Assembly (NCBI GenBank): GCA_040752295.1 | Contig: JBFMFE010000166.1 | Span: 1-21,808 of the forward strand | DNA: 21,808 nucleotides | Direction: 5' to 3' | Source: JBFMFE01 sp040752295 | Lineage (GTDB): Bacteria > UBP15 > UBA6099 > JBFMBQ01 | Part shown: one piece after another, positions 14,810 to 21,808 of the stretch | Layout: each line of letters opens with the position of its first letter | Position numbering within the stretch: position 1 is the stretch's first letter | Position numbers and translations under genes: made by a program | Notes under the pieces: generated by a model | Told to the model about the DNA's origin: nothing | Database searches by the model: none | Seen by the model: only the letters and a program-made list of their open reading frames with translations

Positions 14810-16387
14810 GTGCCCTCGCTCGTGACGCTTGAATTGGCGCTCCTCGCCGGGTTCGTGCCGCTTCTTCCATCGCTGTTCATGTCCCGATACTTCATCGTGT
14901 TGAGAAGCCACGCCTCGGATACGATAGCCGCGGCGCTCGCGATTACGCTTGTCTTGAAGTGGGCGGGAGGGCGGATCAGATGGAACCTGAACGCGGGTCC
15001 CGTTCTGATGTTCGTTCTCGTCCTCTACTGTTCAGTGACGGTCTCATACGCTCACGACCGTGTATCGGCGCTCCACAGGCTGATCCTGCATTTCGACTGG
15101 CTCGTGGTGACGTCCGCCGTGTTTTTTTCATTGAGGAGCAAAGAGAACATCGTCGGATTTCTCAGGTGGACCGCGCCGGGCGCCGCGGCGGTCTGTATCT
15201 ACGGCGTATGGGAGAGGCTCGCGACCGGTCAGACGGAGATAAGCTCGACGATGGGTCACACGCCGCTGTACGGAGGCTACCTTATAGTCATGCTTTTCCT
15301 CTTTCAGTGCGGGATGGAGATATCGGAAAAACCGGGCGATAAAATCCTGAACTCTTCGATATTCGCCCTGCTTTTGATCAACCTCTTCCTCTGCTGGTCC
15401 TATGCCGCCCTTTTCTTCTTCGTCGCGGGCGAGGGACTGCTGCTGACGGGCGGCTGGAAACGGAGCGGCGCGGGCGCCGCCGCGCTGAAAGCCGCCTTCA
15501 TCGCGCTGATGCTGACCGTGTCCTTTGGACTGATATTTCCATGGCGGAACGCCGGAAACGTTCTTAACCTAAAGAAAAAAAGCGCCGAACTCCGTCTGAA
15601 GCTGTGGAAGCCGACGCTGGACATGATCGGTGAAAGACCTCTCACCGGCTTCGGAGCGGGGCAGTACGAGGTGTTCATACCTCGCTACAGGGAAAAAGCG
15701 GGGGAGCCTCCGCGCGGCTGGGAATTCAATACCCGCATTCGACTGCCGGTCGTTCCCGAAAACATAGTCCTCGCGCTGCTCGCGGAACAGGGCGTCTTCG
15801 GACTTCTGATTTTCTCGGGCATATTCGCGTGGACGTTTTATACAACGGCTTTTCATGTGAAATCGGACGCCGGATGGAAGCGCCGGGCGGCGGCGTGTCT
15901 CGGATGGGGCGCCGCCGCCCTGCTCGGATACGCGATGTTCCATTTCCCGTTCCACACTCCCGGAGTATGGGGACCCGCCTGGATAATGGTCTCGTTGATC
16001 TGGGGGCTTCGGGACGGCGAGCCGAAGCCGCCGGCGCCGCCCGGAACACAAAAGCGGAAAAGAACGGCGCTGAAAACCTCAGCCGCGCTCGCCGCGCTCT
16101 CGTTGTCGTTATACCTGCTTTACCTTCCCGTGGGGCGCCTGGTGAACGACGTGCGCGTCAACAGGGGGGGAATCCACGCGGCGCGGGGTGACCTGAAGGG
16201 GTTTCGCGAATCGTTTGAAAACACGATGCCGCTCGTGCCGCGGACGTGGCGGTACTACTACAATTACGGCGAAGGGCTGCTTTCGTTCGGAAAAAAGGAC
16301 GAGGCGCTCGCCGCGTTCGGAAAAGCTGTAAGATTCAGACCGCACAGCGTCATAATTTCAAGGAGAATGAAGCAGACCGCGTTTTGA
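14810..16387 (+). CDS. O-antigen-ligase/Wzy-like polytopic membrane protein with a TPR-like C-terminus
   Basis: A protein of 525 aa. Most of the chain is hydrophobic, with about ten or more membrane segments up to residue ~400. A large periplasmic loop follows LKLWKPTLDMIGERPLTGFGAGQYEVFIPRY, the Wzy_C hallmark, with PENIVLALLAEQGVFGLL after it. After a basic cytoplasmic linker (KPPAPPGTQKRKRT) and one more membrane helix, the last ~75 residues form a TPR-like pair (NYGEGLLSFGKKDEALAAFGKAVRFRPHS). This family joins or polymerises surface glycans or glycosylates proteins such as pilins; the substrate cannot be told, and no glycosyltransferase genes flank it. The GTG start has no ribosome binding site but a TAAAAT box 6 nt upstream, so a leaderless message is possible; ATG 14879 is an alternative. 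Confidence 0.84.
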   Translation: MPSLVTLELALLAGFVPLLPSLFMSRYFIVLRSHASDTIAAALAITLVLKWAGGRIRWNLNAGPVLMFVLVLYCSVTVSYAHDRVSALHRLILHFDWLVVTSAVFFSLRSKENIVGFLRWTAPGAAAVCIYGVWERLATGQTEISSTMGHTPLYGGYLIVMLFLFQCGMEISEKPGDKILNSSIFALLLINLFLCWSYAALFFFVAGEGLLLTGGWKRSGAGAAALKAAFIALMLTVSFGLIFPWRNAGNVLNLKKKSAELRLKLWKPTLDMIGERPLTGFGAGQYEVFIPRYREKAGEPPRGWEFNTRIRLPVVPENIVLALLAEQGVFGLLIFSGIFAWTFYTTAFHVKSDAGWKRRAAACLGWGAAALLGYAMFHFPFHTPGVWGPAWIMVSLIWGLRDGEPKPPAPPGTQKRKRTALKTSAALAALSLSLYLLYLPVGRLVNDVRVNRGGIHAARGDLKGFRESFENTMPLVPRTWRYYYNYGEGLLSFGKKDEALAAFGKAVRFRPHSVIISRRMKQTAF

Positions 16388-16391
16388 AGGG

Positions 16392-16397
16392 TATAAT
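16392..16397 (+). promoter_or_regulatory. -10 box of the M48 protease gene
   Basis: A consensus TATAAT lies just after the stop of the ligase-like gene and about 31 nt before the protease GTG. The -35 region is weak. Confidence 0.4.
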
Positions 16398-16428
16398 ATA
16401 AACGTAGAGACAAGCTGAGGGTGACGCC

Positions 16429-17139
16429 GTGCTCAGGATGATTCTTTCAGCGGTTTTCGCGGCTCTTGTCGCGGTCCCCGCCGCTGGGGAACGCTGGACC
16501 GACGAGGACGTCGCCGCGGCGCAGGCGGAGCTTGACGCGCTCTGCCGCGCCATGCAGCCGTTCATGGAGCGCCCCGACAAGTTCAAGGGGCTGAAGATCG
16601 AGCGCGACGAGGCGATAAACGCCTTCGCGGACATGAAGGGAAACGTGACGTTCTTCACGGGAATGCTGGACTTTCTCAACAGCGAGGACGAGGCGGCGGC
16701 GGTGTGCGGGCACGAGATGGCGCACCTCGCCGCACAGCACATAAAGCGAAGCATGGGAAGGCGCATCGGAGGCGTCATTCTCGACATAATCGTTGACAGG
16801 AACGTCGGCGACCTCGCCGGCGACCTCGTCGGCGGCGCTTTCGTCAACAAGCAGAGCAGGAGCCACGAGAGGGAAGCGGACAGACGGGGATTGAACTACA
16901 TGTGGAACGCGGGGTTCGACCCGAGGGTCTCGTGGAAGCTGTGGGAAGCCATGGCGGAGGCGAGCGAGGGCGAGCCGCTGCTTGCGAAGTACCTCTCGAC
17001 TCACCCGGTCCACTCGGAGAGGATCGAAAATTTCAAAGTGCTTACCTACAAGTGGTGCCTCGAAAATCCGGCGAGGAAGTACTGCAATGAAATACGCGGG
17101 GACGCCGAGCTGAGGGCCGCGTACGAGAACTTCGAGTAG
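16429..17139 (+). CDS. Secreted M48-family zinc metalloprotease
   Basis: A protein of 236 aa with an N-terminal Sec signal peptide (MLRMILSAVFAALVAVPAAG, cleavage near residue 20-22). The zinc site is HEMAH (95-99), with the third ligand Glu147 in SHEREADRRG (the ExxAD motif). The end LSTHPVHSERIENF is also typical of M48 peptidases such as BepA and LoiP, which act in the periplasm on outer-membrane proteins. There is no TPR domain, unlike BepA, so it is closer to the short M48 (LoiP/YcaL-like) types. GAGGGTGA at 16417-16424 supports the GTG start at 16429; ATG 16438 is a weaker alternative. It has its own -10 box and is convergent with the thiolase gene. Confidence 0.9.
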   Translation: MLRMILSAVFAALVAVPAAGERWTDEDVAAAQAELDALCRAMQPFMERPDKFKGLKIERDEAINAFADMKGNVTFFTGMLDFLNSEDEAAAVCGHEMAHLAAQHIKRSMGRRIGGVILDIIVDRNVGDLAGDLVGGAFVNKQSRSHEREADRRGLNYMWNAGFDPRVSWKLWEAMAEASEGEPLLAKYLSTHPVHSERIENFKVLTYKWCLENPARKYCNEIRGDAELRAAYENFE

Positions 17140-17179
17140 CGCGGAGACGGGGCTACCCACGCGCACGCCATATAAGCCG

Positions 17180-17212
17180 AAAACCGGGCGGAGAGCAGAC
17201 CCCGCCCGGTCT
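17180..17212. terminator. Bidirectional hairpin between the protease and thiolase genes
   Basis: ACCGGGCGG (17183-17191) and CCGCCCGGT (17202-17210) form a perfect 9-bp GC-rich stem with a 10-nt loop between two convergent genes. On the minus strand it is followed by a short T-run (TTTTCGG including the stem end); the + side is less T-rich. Probably it terminates both genes, better on the minus strand. Confidence 0.6.
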
Positions 17213-17237
17213 TAGCTTTCCGGTTCCGCTTCCCCGC

Positions 17238-18446
17238 TCAGCCTTCGTACTTTCCCACGATGCTTATGGCGCAAACGTTCATGAAGGGGAAGCCGCCGAG
17301 GTTGTGGGTCAGCCCGAGCCGGGGGTTGTCGAGCTGGCGGTCGCCCGCCCGCCCTAATAGCTGAAGGTACATCTCGTAGAGCATCCTCAGCCCGGAGGCG
17401 CCGATGGGGTGCCCGAAGCACTTGAGTCCCCCGTCAATCTGGCACGGTATTTTCCCGTCGGCGTTGTAGAAGCCGTCCACGATGTCCTTCGGCGCTTTCC
17501 CCCGTTCGGAGATGTGAAGGTCCTCCATCGTGACAAGCTCGGTGATGGAGAAGCAGTCGTGCACCTCCATCATGCTGATTTCCGAGCGCGGGTCTTTGAC
17601 GCCGGCTTCCTTGTATGCTTCGGTGCTGCACTTGTCGGTGGTAACGAAGTGCGAGCCGTCCCATTTGCCGTACTGGATTTCCTCGCCGTTGCTGAGTGCG
17701 AGCTGAAGCGCCTTCACGGAGACGAGGTTCTTCCTGCCGAGTTTTTTTGCGATCTTGGGTGTGGTGACGATGGCGCAGGCGGAGCCGTCGCTGACTCCGC
17801 AGCAGTCGAAAAGCCCGAGAGGGTGGGCGACAATCGGCGAGGCGAGTATCTTGTCAATGGAGACTTCCCGTCGCAGGTGCGCCTTCGGGTTTTTGGCGCC
17901 GTTTGCGTGGCTCTTGGCGGAGACGTGAGCCATGGCGAGCTTCAGTTCCTTTTCGGGTATGCCGTACTTTGCGGCGTAAGCCTGTGCGAGCATGGCGAAC
18001 GAGCCGGGCGCGGTGAGGTTCGGGAACCAGAGCCAGTTGAGCGTTCCCGCGTTCGCGCCCGCGCCGGGCAGCCCGCCGTAGCCCGTGTCCTTGAGCTTTT
18101 CGACGCCCAGGGCGAGGCAGACGTCGTAGGCGCCGGACGCGACGGCGTAGACCGCGCCGCGGAAGGCTTCGGTGCCGCTCGCGCAGAAGTTCTCCACGCG
18201 CGTGACCGCGACGTTGTTGAGCCTCAGCGTCACGGGGAGCGGCAGTGCGCTCTTGCCCACGTTCACCTCGTCAATGCACGTCGAGAGCCACGCCGCCTGT
18301 ATGTCTTTCGTCTCGATGCCGGCGTCCTCCATGCACTCCTCGAACGCCTCCACCATGAGTTCCTCGGCGCCCACGTCCCACCGCTCGCCGAACCTTGTGC
18401 ATCCCATCCCCAGTATGACGACCTGATCCCTGATTCCAGCTGCCAT
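17238..18446 (-). CDS. SCP2-type thiolase (acetyl-CoA C-acyltransferase family)
   Basis: A protein of 402 aa. The family is seen from the N-terminal VILGMGCTRFG, the nucleophilic Cys88 in ENFCASGTEAF, GVSDGSACAIV, the catalytic His of CFGHPIGASG and LTHNLGG near the C-terminus. Thiolases of this SCP2-like group condense or cleave acyl-CoA units and in archaea work in a complex with HMG-CoA synthase and a DUF35 protein that channels acetoacetyl-CoA. Here the neighbouring gene encodes an HMG-CoA-synthase-like protein already fused to DUF35, and the thiolase ATG overlaps its stop codon by one base (TAATG), so the two proteins are probably made in equal amounts and form a complex. The real substrate is unknown. 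Confidence 0.9.
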   Translation of the reverse strand: MAAGIRDQVVILGMGCTRFGERWDVGAEELMVEAFEECMEDAGIETKDIQAAWLSTCIDEVNVGKSALPLPVTLRLNNVAVTRVENFCASGTEAFRGAVYAVASGAYDVCLALGVEKLKDTGYGGLPGAGANAGTLNWLWFPNLTAPGSFAMLAQAYAAKYGIPEKELKLAMAHVSAKSHANGAKNPKAHLRREVSIDKILASPIVAHPLGLFDCCGVSDGSACAIVTTPKIAKKLGRKNLVSVKALQLALSNGEEIQYGKWDGSHFVTTDKCSTEAYKEAGVKDPRSEISMMEVHDCFSITELVTMEDLHISERGKAPKDIVDGFYNADGKIPCQIDGGLKCFGHPIGASGLRMLYEMYLQLLGRAGDRQLDNPRLGLTHNLGGFPFMNVCAISIVGKYEG

Positions 18447-19921
18447 TATCCGCCCGCCTCCTTCCGCTCGACCTTCCGGGGAACGGCTTTCCAGAAATAG
18501 CCCTGGTATCCGCTCCGGTCCTTGTCGAAGTACCGCTTTCTGAAACTCAGCGCGACGGGGTTGCCGACGCCGACGTCCTTCTGTTCGCAGTCCGTGAATT
18601 CAAGGATCATCCGCCCGCCCTCGTCGAACTGTATGATGCCGTAGAGCTGGGGCGGTTCCTGCGACACGGCGAGCATGTCCGCCGTCCACGTGACGATTCT
18701 GCCCGTTTTTTCCGAGAACTCGTAATCCTCGAAAACCCCGTGCGAGCGGCATTCGGGATTGATGCAGATTTTCATGGGCGGCCACTGCGGTGTGGCGCAT
18801 TTTCCGCACTTCGCGCCGACCAGCCCTGTGATCGCCTTGCGCTTGCGCCAGAGCGTGCTCATGGCGGTGCGCCCGCCCGCTTCCGCCCTTATCCCCATCT
18901 CGAACTGCACGAGGTCGCGGAACTTCAGATACTTTTCGTAGTTCTGGATTTTCCGTTTGTCGGCGAGGCAGCCCCCGATTCCCTTGCGCGGGGGCAGCTT
19001 CGCGATGTTCTCCGTGACCTCGAACAGCAGCGCGTCGCTGCCGTTTCCGAAGCTCGCGAGCAGAATCCTGTCGCCCGGCTTCGATTGTTCGAGCGCGTGG
19101 ACGAGCATCACGAGGGGATGCGCCGCGCCGGTCTCCCCGCACGCCTCGTGCATGTTGTCCATGACCTTGTCCGGCGTGGCGCCCAATTTCTTTGCGATTC
19201 CCGCGTGCTCCGCCTTGAAGAAGCACGGGAACACGAGCTTCGTGACGTCGTTCATCGTGATGCCGAGTTTCTTCATCAGTCCGTTCACGGCTTCGGGTAT
19301 GATCTTCGTGTATCCCTCGTCGCGCGCCCAGCGCTCCTCCCACATGTAATCGAACGTGTACCCCGCGCCGCGGTAATGGTCGCAGAAGTCGTGGCTCACG
19401 GAATGCGAACCCTTGAACTCGGCGACGACGTTATCGGAGCCGATCAGCACGGACGCCGCGCCGTCGCCGAACCACATCTCGTAGAAGTACGCCCCCTTCG
19501 TCCGGCGGTGGTCAGTCGCGGTGAGAAGCACACACTTCCTGTTGCCCGAGGCGACGGCGTCGAAGGCGGCTGTCATGCCGGTTGTCGCCGCCTTGAGCGA
19601 CGACGTGAAGTCCGCCGTCAGGACGTCGTCGCGCAGGTTGAGTGCGGTCTTCACGATGCCCGCGTTCTGCCTGTCGGCGTACGGCAGCGTTGTCGAGCAC
19701 AGGTACAGCGCCTCGACGTCCGCTTTGTTAGTTCCCCTGAGGCAGTCGCGGGACGCCTCCACAGCCATGCTGAGGGCGTCCTCGTCGTGGTTGCACACCG
19801 ACCTCTCGCCCTGCGCGACCACCATGACCGCGGGGGCGAACCACCCCATCGCCTGGAAAATCTGCATCCGGTTGAGCCTCAGCTTCGGGATGTACCCGCC
19901 GAAGCCCGTTATGCCCGTCAT
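18446..19921 (-). CDS. HMG-CoA-synthase-like / DUF35 OB-fold fusion lacking the catalytic cysteine
   Basis: A protein of 491 aa. Residues 1-~360 have the HMG-CoA synthase/KAS III thiolase fold (GITGFGGYIPKLRLNR, FGDGAASVLIG, CGETGAAHP, SFGNGSDALLFEV). The C-terminal ~125 residues are a DUF35 rubredoxin-like zinc ribbon (Cys372, 375, 386, 391) followed by an OB fold that binds acyl-CoA in archaeal complexes. Where HMG-CoA synthase has its nucleophilic Cys (motif like FACKAGT), this protein reads DFTSSLKAATTG (104-115), with no Cys. The FHxP catalytic His region reads FPCFFK, so the His appears lost too. It is therefore probably not a working HMG-CoA synthase; a scaffold or substrate-channelling role with the thiolase is more likely. 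GGGGGGAGG 6 nt before ATG is a strong ribosome binding site. Confidence 0.9.
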   Translation of the reverse strand: MTGITGFGGYIPKLRLNRMQIFQAMGWFAPAVMVVAQGERSVCNHDEDALSMAVEASRDCLRGTNKADVEALYLCSTTLPYADRQNAGIVKTALNLRDDVLTADFTSSLKAATTGMTAAFDAVASGNRKCVLLTATDHRRTKGAYFYEMWFGDGAASVLIGSDNVVAEFKGSHSVSHDFCDHYRGAGYTFDYMWEERWARDEGYTKIIPEAVNGLMKKLGITMNDVTKLVFPCFFKAEHAGIAKKLGATPDKVMDNMHEACGETGAAHPLVMLVHALEQSKPGDRILLASFGNGSDALLFEVTENIAKLPPRKGIGGCLADKRKIQNYEKYLKFRDLVQFEMGIRAEAGGRTAMSTLWRKRKAITGLVGAKCGKCATPQWPPMKICINPECRSHGVFEDYEFSEKTGRIVTWTADMLAVSQEPPQLYGIIQFDEGGRMILEFTDCEQKDVGVGNPVALSFRKRYFDKDRSGYQGYFWKAVPRKVERKEAGG

Positions 19922-19985
19922 TTTGCGCCTCCCCCCTTCCGAGCGGTCTGTTACGGCATCGAAAAACCCGCGAGCTGCCGTCCGC

Positions 19986-20345
19986 TCACATGAAATTCAC
20001 CTGGCAGTAAGGCTCGAGCCTTTCAATCGTCTCCCGCAGCGCCTCGCGGTCCCGTTCGTCCTCGACCGGTTCGACGCTGGAGACCGGCGAGCCGTCGGGC
20101 GCGGTCTCCGTTTTCAACGAGAGGACGTAACCCGGGACGAGGGCGTAGCGGACGCCGCCTGCGCCGCAGCACGATCTATCAATCAGCGCGCAGCCGAAGA
20201 CGACGAGGACGTCTCGCCCGTTGTATTTCACCGTGGTTTCCTTCTGCACGACGTAACGTCCGCCGATGCTTTCGACCTCTTTCCCCGGCTCGACGTGCGC
20301 GTATTTCGCCCCGGTCACACCGCCTCCCGCCGCCGCGGCTCCCAC
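19986..20345 (-). CDS. Hypothetical protein, Cys-containing, upstream of the thiolase cluster
   Basis: A protein of about 119 aa that I do not recognise. It has a balanced, protein-like composition: a Gly/Ala-rich start, a predicted beta-rich middle (RYVVQKETTVKYNGRDVLVVFGCALIDRSCCGAGG), a hydrophobic strand (VRYALVPGYVLSL) and an acidic helix (VEDERDREALRETIERLE) ending CQVNFM. Four cysteines (one isolated, a CC pair, one near the C-terminus) could bind metal. There is no signal peptide or membrane helix. The start is a GTG with no clear ribosome binding site; the frame stays open upstream, so the true N-terminus may be longer. It ends 64 bp before the HMG-CoA-synthase-like gene on the same strand and may belong to that operon. 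Confidence 0.6.
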   Translation of the reverse strand: MGAAAAGGGVTGAKYAHVEPGKEVESIGGRYVVQKETTVKYNGRDVLVVFGCALIDRSCCGAGGVRYALVPGYVLSLKTETAPDGSPVSSVEPVEDERDREALRETIERLEPYCQVNFM

Positions 20346-20456
20346 GGCGAACCAGTCGTCAAGGGTATCACATTGCCTCGCTCGCCGTCAAGCGCCTTTT
20401 CGCGGCGCAAACGCCGTCATCTCTCTGCGCTGCGCCGCTCACTCCAACGGAACCGG

Positions 20457-20510
20457 GGACTTCTGTGAATCAGCTGTCGCGTGAACGTTACCCGACTTTT
20501 ATGCAGCAGA
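20457..20510 (+). repeat. Dispersed repeat, copy B
   Basis: The partner of 8039-8092, in the same orientation and identical at 42 of 52 aligned positions without gaps. It lies in the intergenic region between the hypothetical gene and the SIS-domain gene, about 70 bp before the latter's start. Flanks outside the ~54 bp show no clear similarity. Confidence 0.65.
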
Positions 20511-20529
20511 CCCCCGCTGCCGCGGGGTG

Positions 20530-20558
20530 TTTACATCCGACCCTCCAGATGTTACCAT
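20530..20558 (+). promoter_or_regulatory. Candidate sigma-70 promoter of the SIS-domain gene
   Basis: TTTACA (20530-20535) and TACCAT (20553-20558) match 5 and 4 of 6 consensus bases with a 17-nt spacer. The predicted start, near 20565, falls just before the ribosome binding site, giving a very short leader. Confidence 0.45.
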
Positions 20559-20579
20559 GAACCGCGGAGGAGATCGGAA

Positions 20580-21338
20580 ATGAAGAAAAAGCAGACCGCG
20601 AAAACCCCCTCGATGGACGCATACCATAAAGCCGTCGCCGAGGTTCTCGACAGGATCGCGCGCTCGCAGCGGGCGCGGATCCTGAAAGCCGCGGAGATCG
20701 TTACCGACGCCATAGCCCGGGGCGGAATCCTGCACGTCTTCGGCTCTGGACATTCCCACATGATCGTCGAGGAAATGTACAGCAGGGCGGGGGGGCTTGT
20801 GCCCGTGAATCCCATCCTCGAACCCAACCTCATGCTGCACGAAGGCGCCGTCAAGAGCACCGCCATGGAACGGCTCTCGGGCTACGCCGCCGTCCTCCTC
20901 GCCTCCGCCCGGACGCAGCCCCACGACTCGCTCATAATCGTGTCGAACTCCGGAAGAAACGCCGTCCCCATCGAAATGGCGCTCGAAGCGAAAAAACACG
21001 GGCTGAAGCCCATCGCCGTCACCTCCGTCTCGCACTCGAAGTCCGTCCTCGCGCGCCACCCCTCCGGCAAACGCCTCTTCGAAATCTGCGACGTCGTCAT
21101 TGACAACTGCGGCGCCGTCGGCGACGCCTCCACTCCCGTCGGCGGCAGGGGCTTGACCGTCGGTCCCACCTCCACCATCGCCTCCTCCTTCATCGTCAAC
21201 TGCATCGCCGCGCAGGTCGCAGAAAACCTCATCGCGCGGAACCTCGAACCCCCCGTCTTCATCAGCGGCAACCTCGACGGCAGCGACTTTCACAACTACG
21301 ACCTCATCAATAAATACTCCTCCAGAATCCGCTTCTGA
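20580..21338 (+). CDS. SIS-domain sugar-phosphate isomerase-like protein (UPF0309 type)
   Basis: A soluble protein of 252 aa covering a single SIS (sugar isomerase) domain of the SIS_2 group. The phosphosugar-binding loop is VFGSGHSHMIVEEMYSRAGG (53-72), the second loop SNSGRNAVPIEMALEAKKHG (122-141), and the C-terminal ISGNLDGSDFHNYDLINKY is typical of the UPF0309 family. Family members bind phosphorylated amino or other sugars; the exact substrate and whether it isomerises or senses it cannot be told. An open frame extends upstream to 20481, but GGAGGAGA at 20566-20573 places the start at ATG 20580. It stands alone between intergenic regions, with no sugar kinase, PTS or transport neighbours in the window. 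Confidence 0.92.
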   Translation: MKKKQTAKTPSMDAYHKAVAEVLDRIARSQRARILKAAEIVTDAIARGGILHVFGSGHSHMIVEEMYSRAGGLVPVNPILEPNLMLHEGAVKSTAMERLSGYAAVLLASARTQPHDSLIIVSNSGRNAVPIEMALEAKKHGLKPIAVTSVSHSKSVLARHPSGKRLFEICDVVIDNCGAVGDASTPVGGRGLTVGPTSTIASSFIVNCIAAQVAENLIARNLEPPVFISGNLDGSDFHNYDLINKYSSRIRF

Positions 21339-21343
21339 CCCCC

Positions 21344-21381
21344 CGGCGGTCGCACCGCCGCAGCGCACCGCGTCCTTTTTT
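21344..21381 (+). terminator. Hairpin after the SIS-domain gene (possible terminator)
   Basis: CGGCGGT (21344-21350) and ACCGCCG (21354-21360) form a perfect 7-bp stem with a 3-nt loop 6 nt after the stop codon. A run of six T lies at 21376-21381, about 15 nt downstream, farther than in standard intrinsic terminators. Confidence 0.45.
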
Positions 21382-21413
21382 CAGCGCAAGACCGGTTCCG
21401 CCGCGAACCGTGG

Positions 21414-21419
21414 TAAAAT
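21414..21419 (+). promoter_or_regulatory. Extended -10 box (TGGTAAAAT) before the lipoprotein GTG
   Basis: TGN precedes TAAAAT, making an extended -10, exactly 6 nt before GTG 21426. No -35 is seen. Initiation 7 nt downstream would fall on the start codon itself. Confidence 0.42.
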
Positions 21420-21425
21420 TGATGC

Positions 21426-21808
21426 GTGAAAATCCCCGCGAAAGCAGCCGCCCTCCCGGCGCTTCTGACGCTCGCGGCGCTCGCCGGCTGCATAACTCTC
21501 TCCCCGCCCGGATGCTCCAGAAAACACAAGCAAGGCTTCGTCAGCTACAGCGGCAGAATCCTCTTCCCCGTCTATGACACGAGCGACGACAAACTCACCG
21601 CCAAAATCAGGGACGCGACACTTAAAATCCATTACTCGCGCTACTCCACCGACTTCGGACCGGACGACCTCAAGGTCATCAAAAGCGCCAACCTCGACCC
21701 CTGCGTTTACCTCGGAGACGTCCCGCTCATCTATGCCGACGCCCCTTGCGCCGCCGCTTACGGAATGACCCCCGAACTGCTCGCGCGCCACTGGACAGAG
21801 TGTCTCAA
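21426..21808 (+). CDS. Putative lipoprotein, 5' part only
   Basis: An open frame from GTG 21426 to the window end, at least 127 residues. The N-terminus MKIPAKAAALPALLTLAALAGC is a lipoprotein signal peptide with the lipobox LAGC, so Cys22 should be lipidated and the protein anchored in the inner or outer membrane. The mature part (FVSYSGRILFPVYDTSDDKLTAKI ... TPELLARHWTEC) has no domain I recognise; it contains several further cysteines, at least one of which may pair. No ribosome binding site precedes the GTG, but an extended -10 lies 6 nt upstream, suggesting a leaderless message. It is downstream of, and separately transcribed from, the SIS gene. Confidence 0.7.
   Translation, partial: MKIPAKAAALPALLTLAALAGCITLSPPGCSRKHKQGFVSYSGRILFPVYDTSDDKLTAKIRDATLKIHYSRYSTDFGPDDLKVIKSANLDPCVYLGDVPLIYADAPCAAAYGMTPELLARHWTECL

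Noticed and set aside
20512..20535. Hairpin CCCCGC-TGCC-GCGGGG before the SIS gene
   Set aside because: Short stem with only a weak T stretch (TGTTTACA) that is better explained as part of the candidate -35 box.

Overview
The window is a GC-rich, densely coded segment of a bacterial chromosome. A lipoprotein signal, an O-antigen-ligase-type membrane protein, type IV pilus or type II secretion genes and a periplasmic sensor kinase suggest a Gram-negative (diderm) bacterium. No rRNA or marker gene is present, so I cannot name the lineage. Poor resemblance of several genes to textbook versions (pilin array, fused HMG-CoA-synthase-like protein, unknown 119-aa protein) fits an uncultivated group, but that is inference.

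Layout. Positions 1-2075 (+): C-terminal part of a PilB/GspE assembly ATPase, then a PilC/GspF platform protein. Positions 2077-3916: a near-perfect sigma-54 promoter with an upstream palindrome, four tandem paralogous pilins of identical mature length (112 aa), and an intrinsic terminator. Positions 4000-5453: two diverged pilins and a stand-alone cyclic-nucleotide-binding protein. Positions 5471-8029 (-): a 9-bp minisatellite, then a receiver-only response regulator and a sensor kinase whose periplasmic domain carries two c-type haem motifs. Positions 7903-8488 are non-coding and hold the kinase promoter, one copy of a dispersed repeat and a terminator.

Positions 8411-11600 (-): operon cobA, meaB, acyl-CoA mutase. 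The mutase carries the Phe/Gln pair of isobutyryl-CoA mutase rather than the Tyr/Arg pair of methylmalonyl-CoA mutase. The adenosyltransferase makes the cofactor and MeaB chaperones the mutase; no B12-binding subunit is in the window. Positions 11741-12631 (+): a good sigma-70 promoter and an MNT-nucleotidyltransferase/HEPN pair (toxin-antitoxin type), visibly more AT-rich than its surroundings. Positions 12893-14377: glycogen synthase. Then a small PspC-domain protein (-), an O-antigen-ligase-like protein with a TPR-like tail (+), and a secreted M48 metalloprotease (+).

Positions 17180-20345: a convergent terminator, then a minus-strand cluster of an unknown Cys-containing protein, an HMG-CoA-synthase-like/DUF35 fusion lacking its catalytic cysteine, and an SCP2-type thiolase. 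The thiolase start overlaps the stop of the fusion gene. Positions 20457-21808 (+): second copy of the dispersed repeat, a SIS-domain sugar-phosphate protein, and the start of a lipoprotein running off the end.

The most notable points are the A-B-B-A pilin array under an apparent sigma-54 promoter, the haem-sensor kinase, the isobutyryl-CoA-mutase signature, the Cys-less synthase fusion, the dispersed ~54-bp repeat, and three genes whose -10 box lies 6-7 nt before a GTG start (likely leaderless mRNAs).
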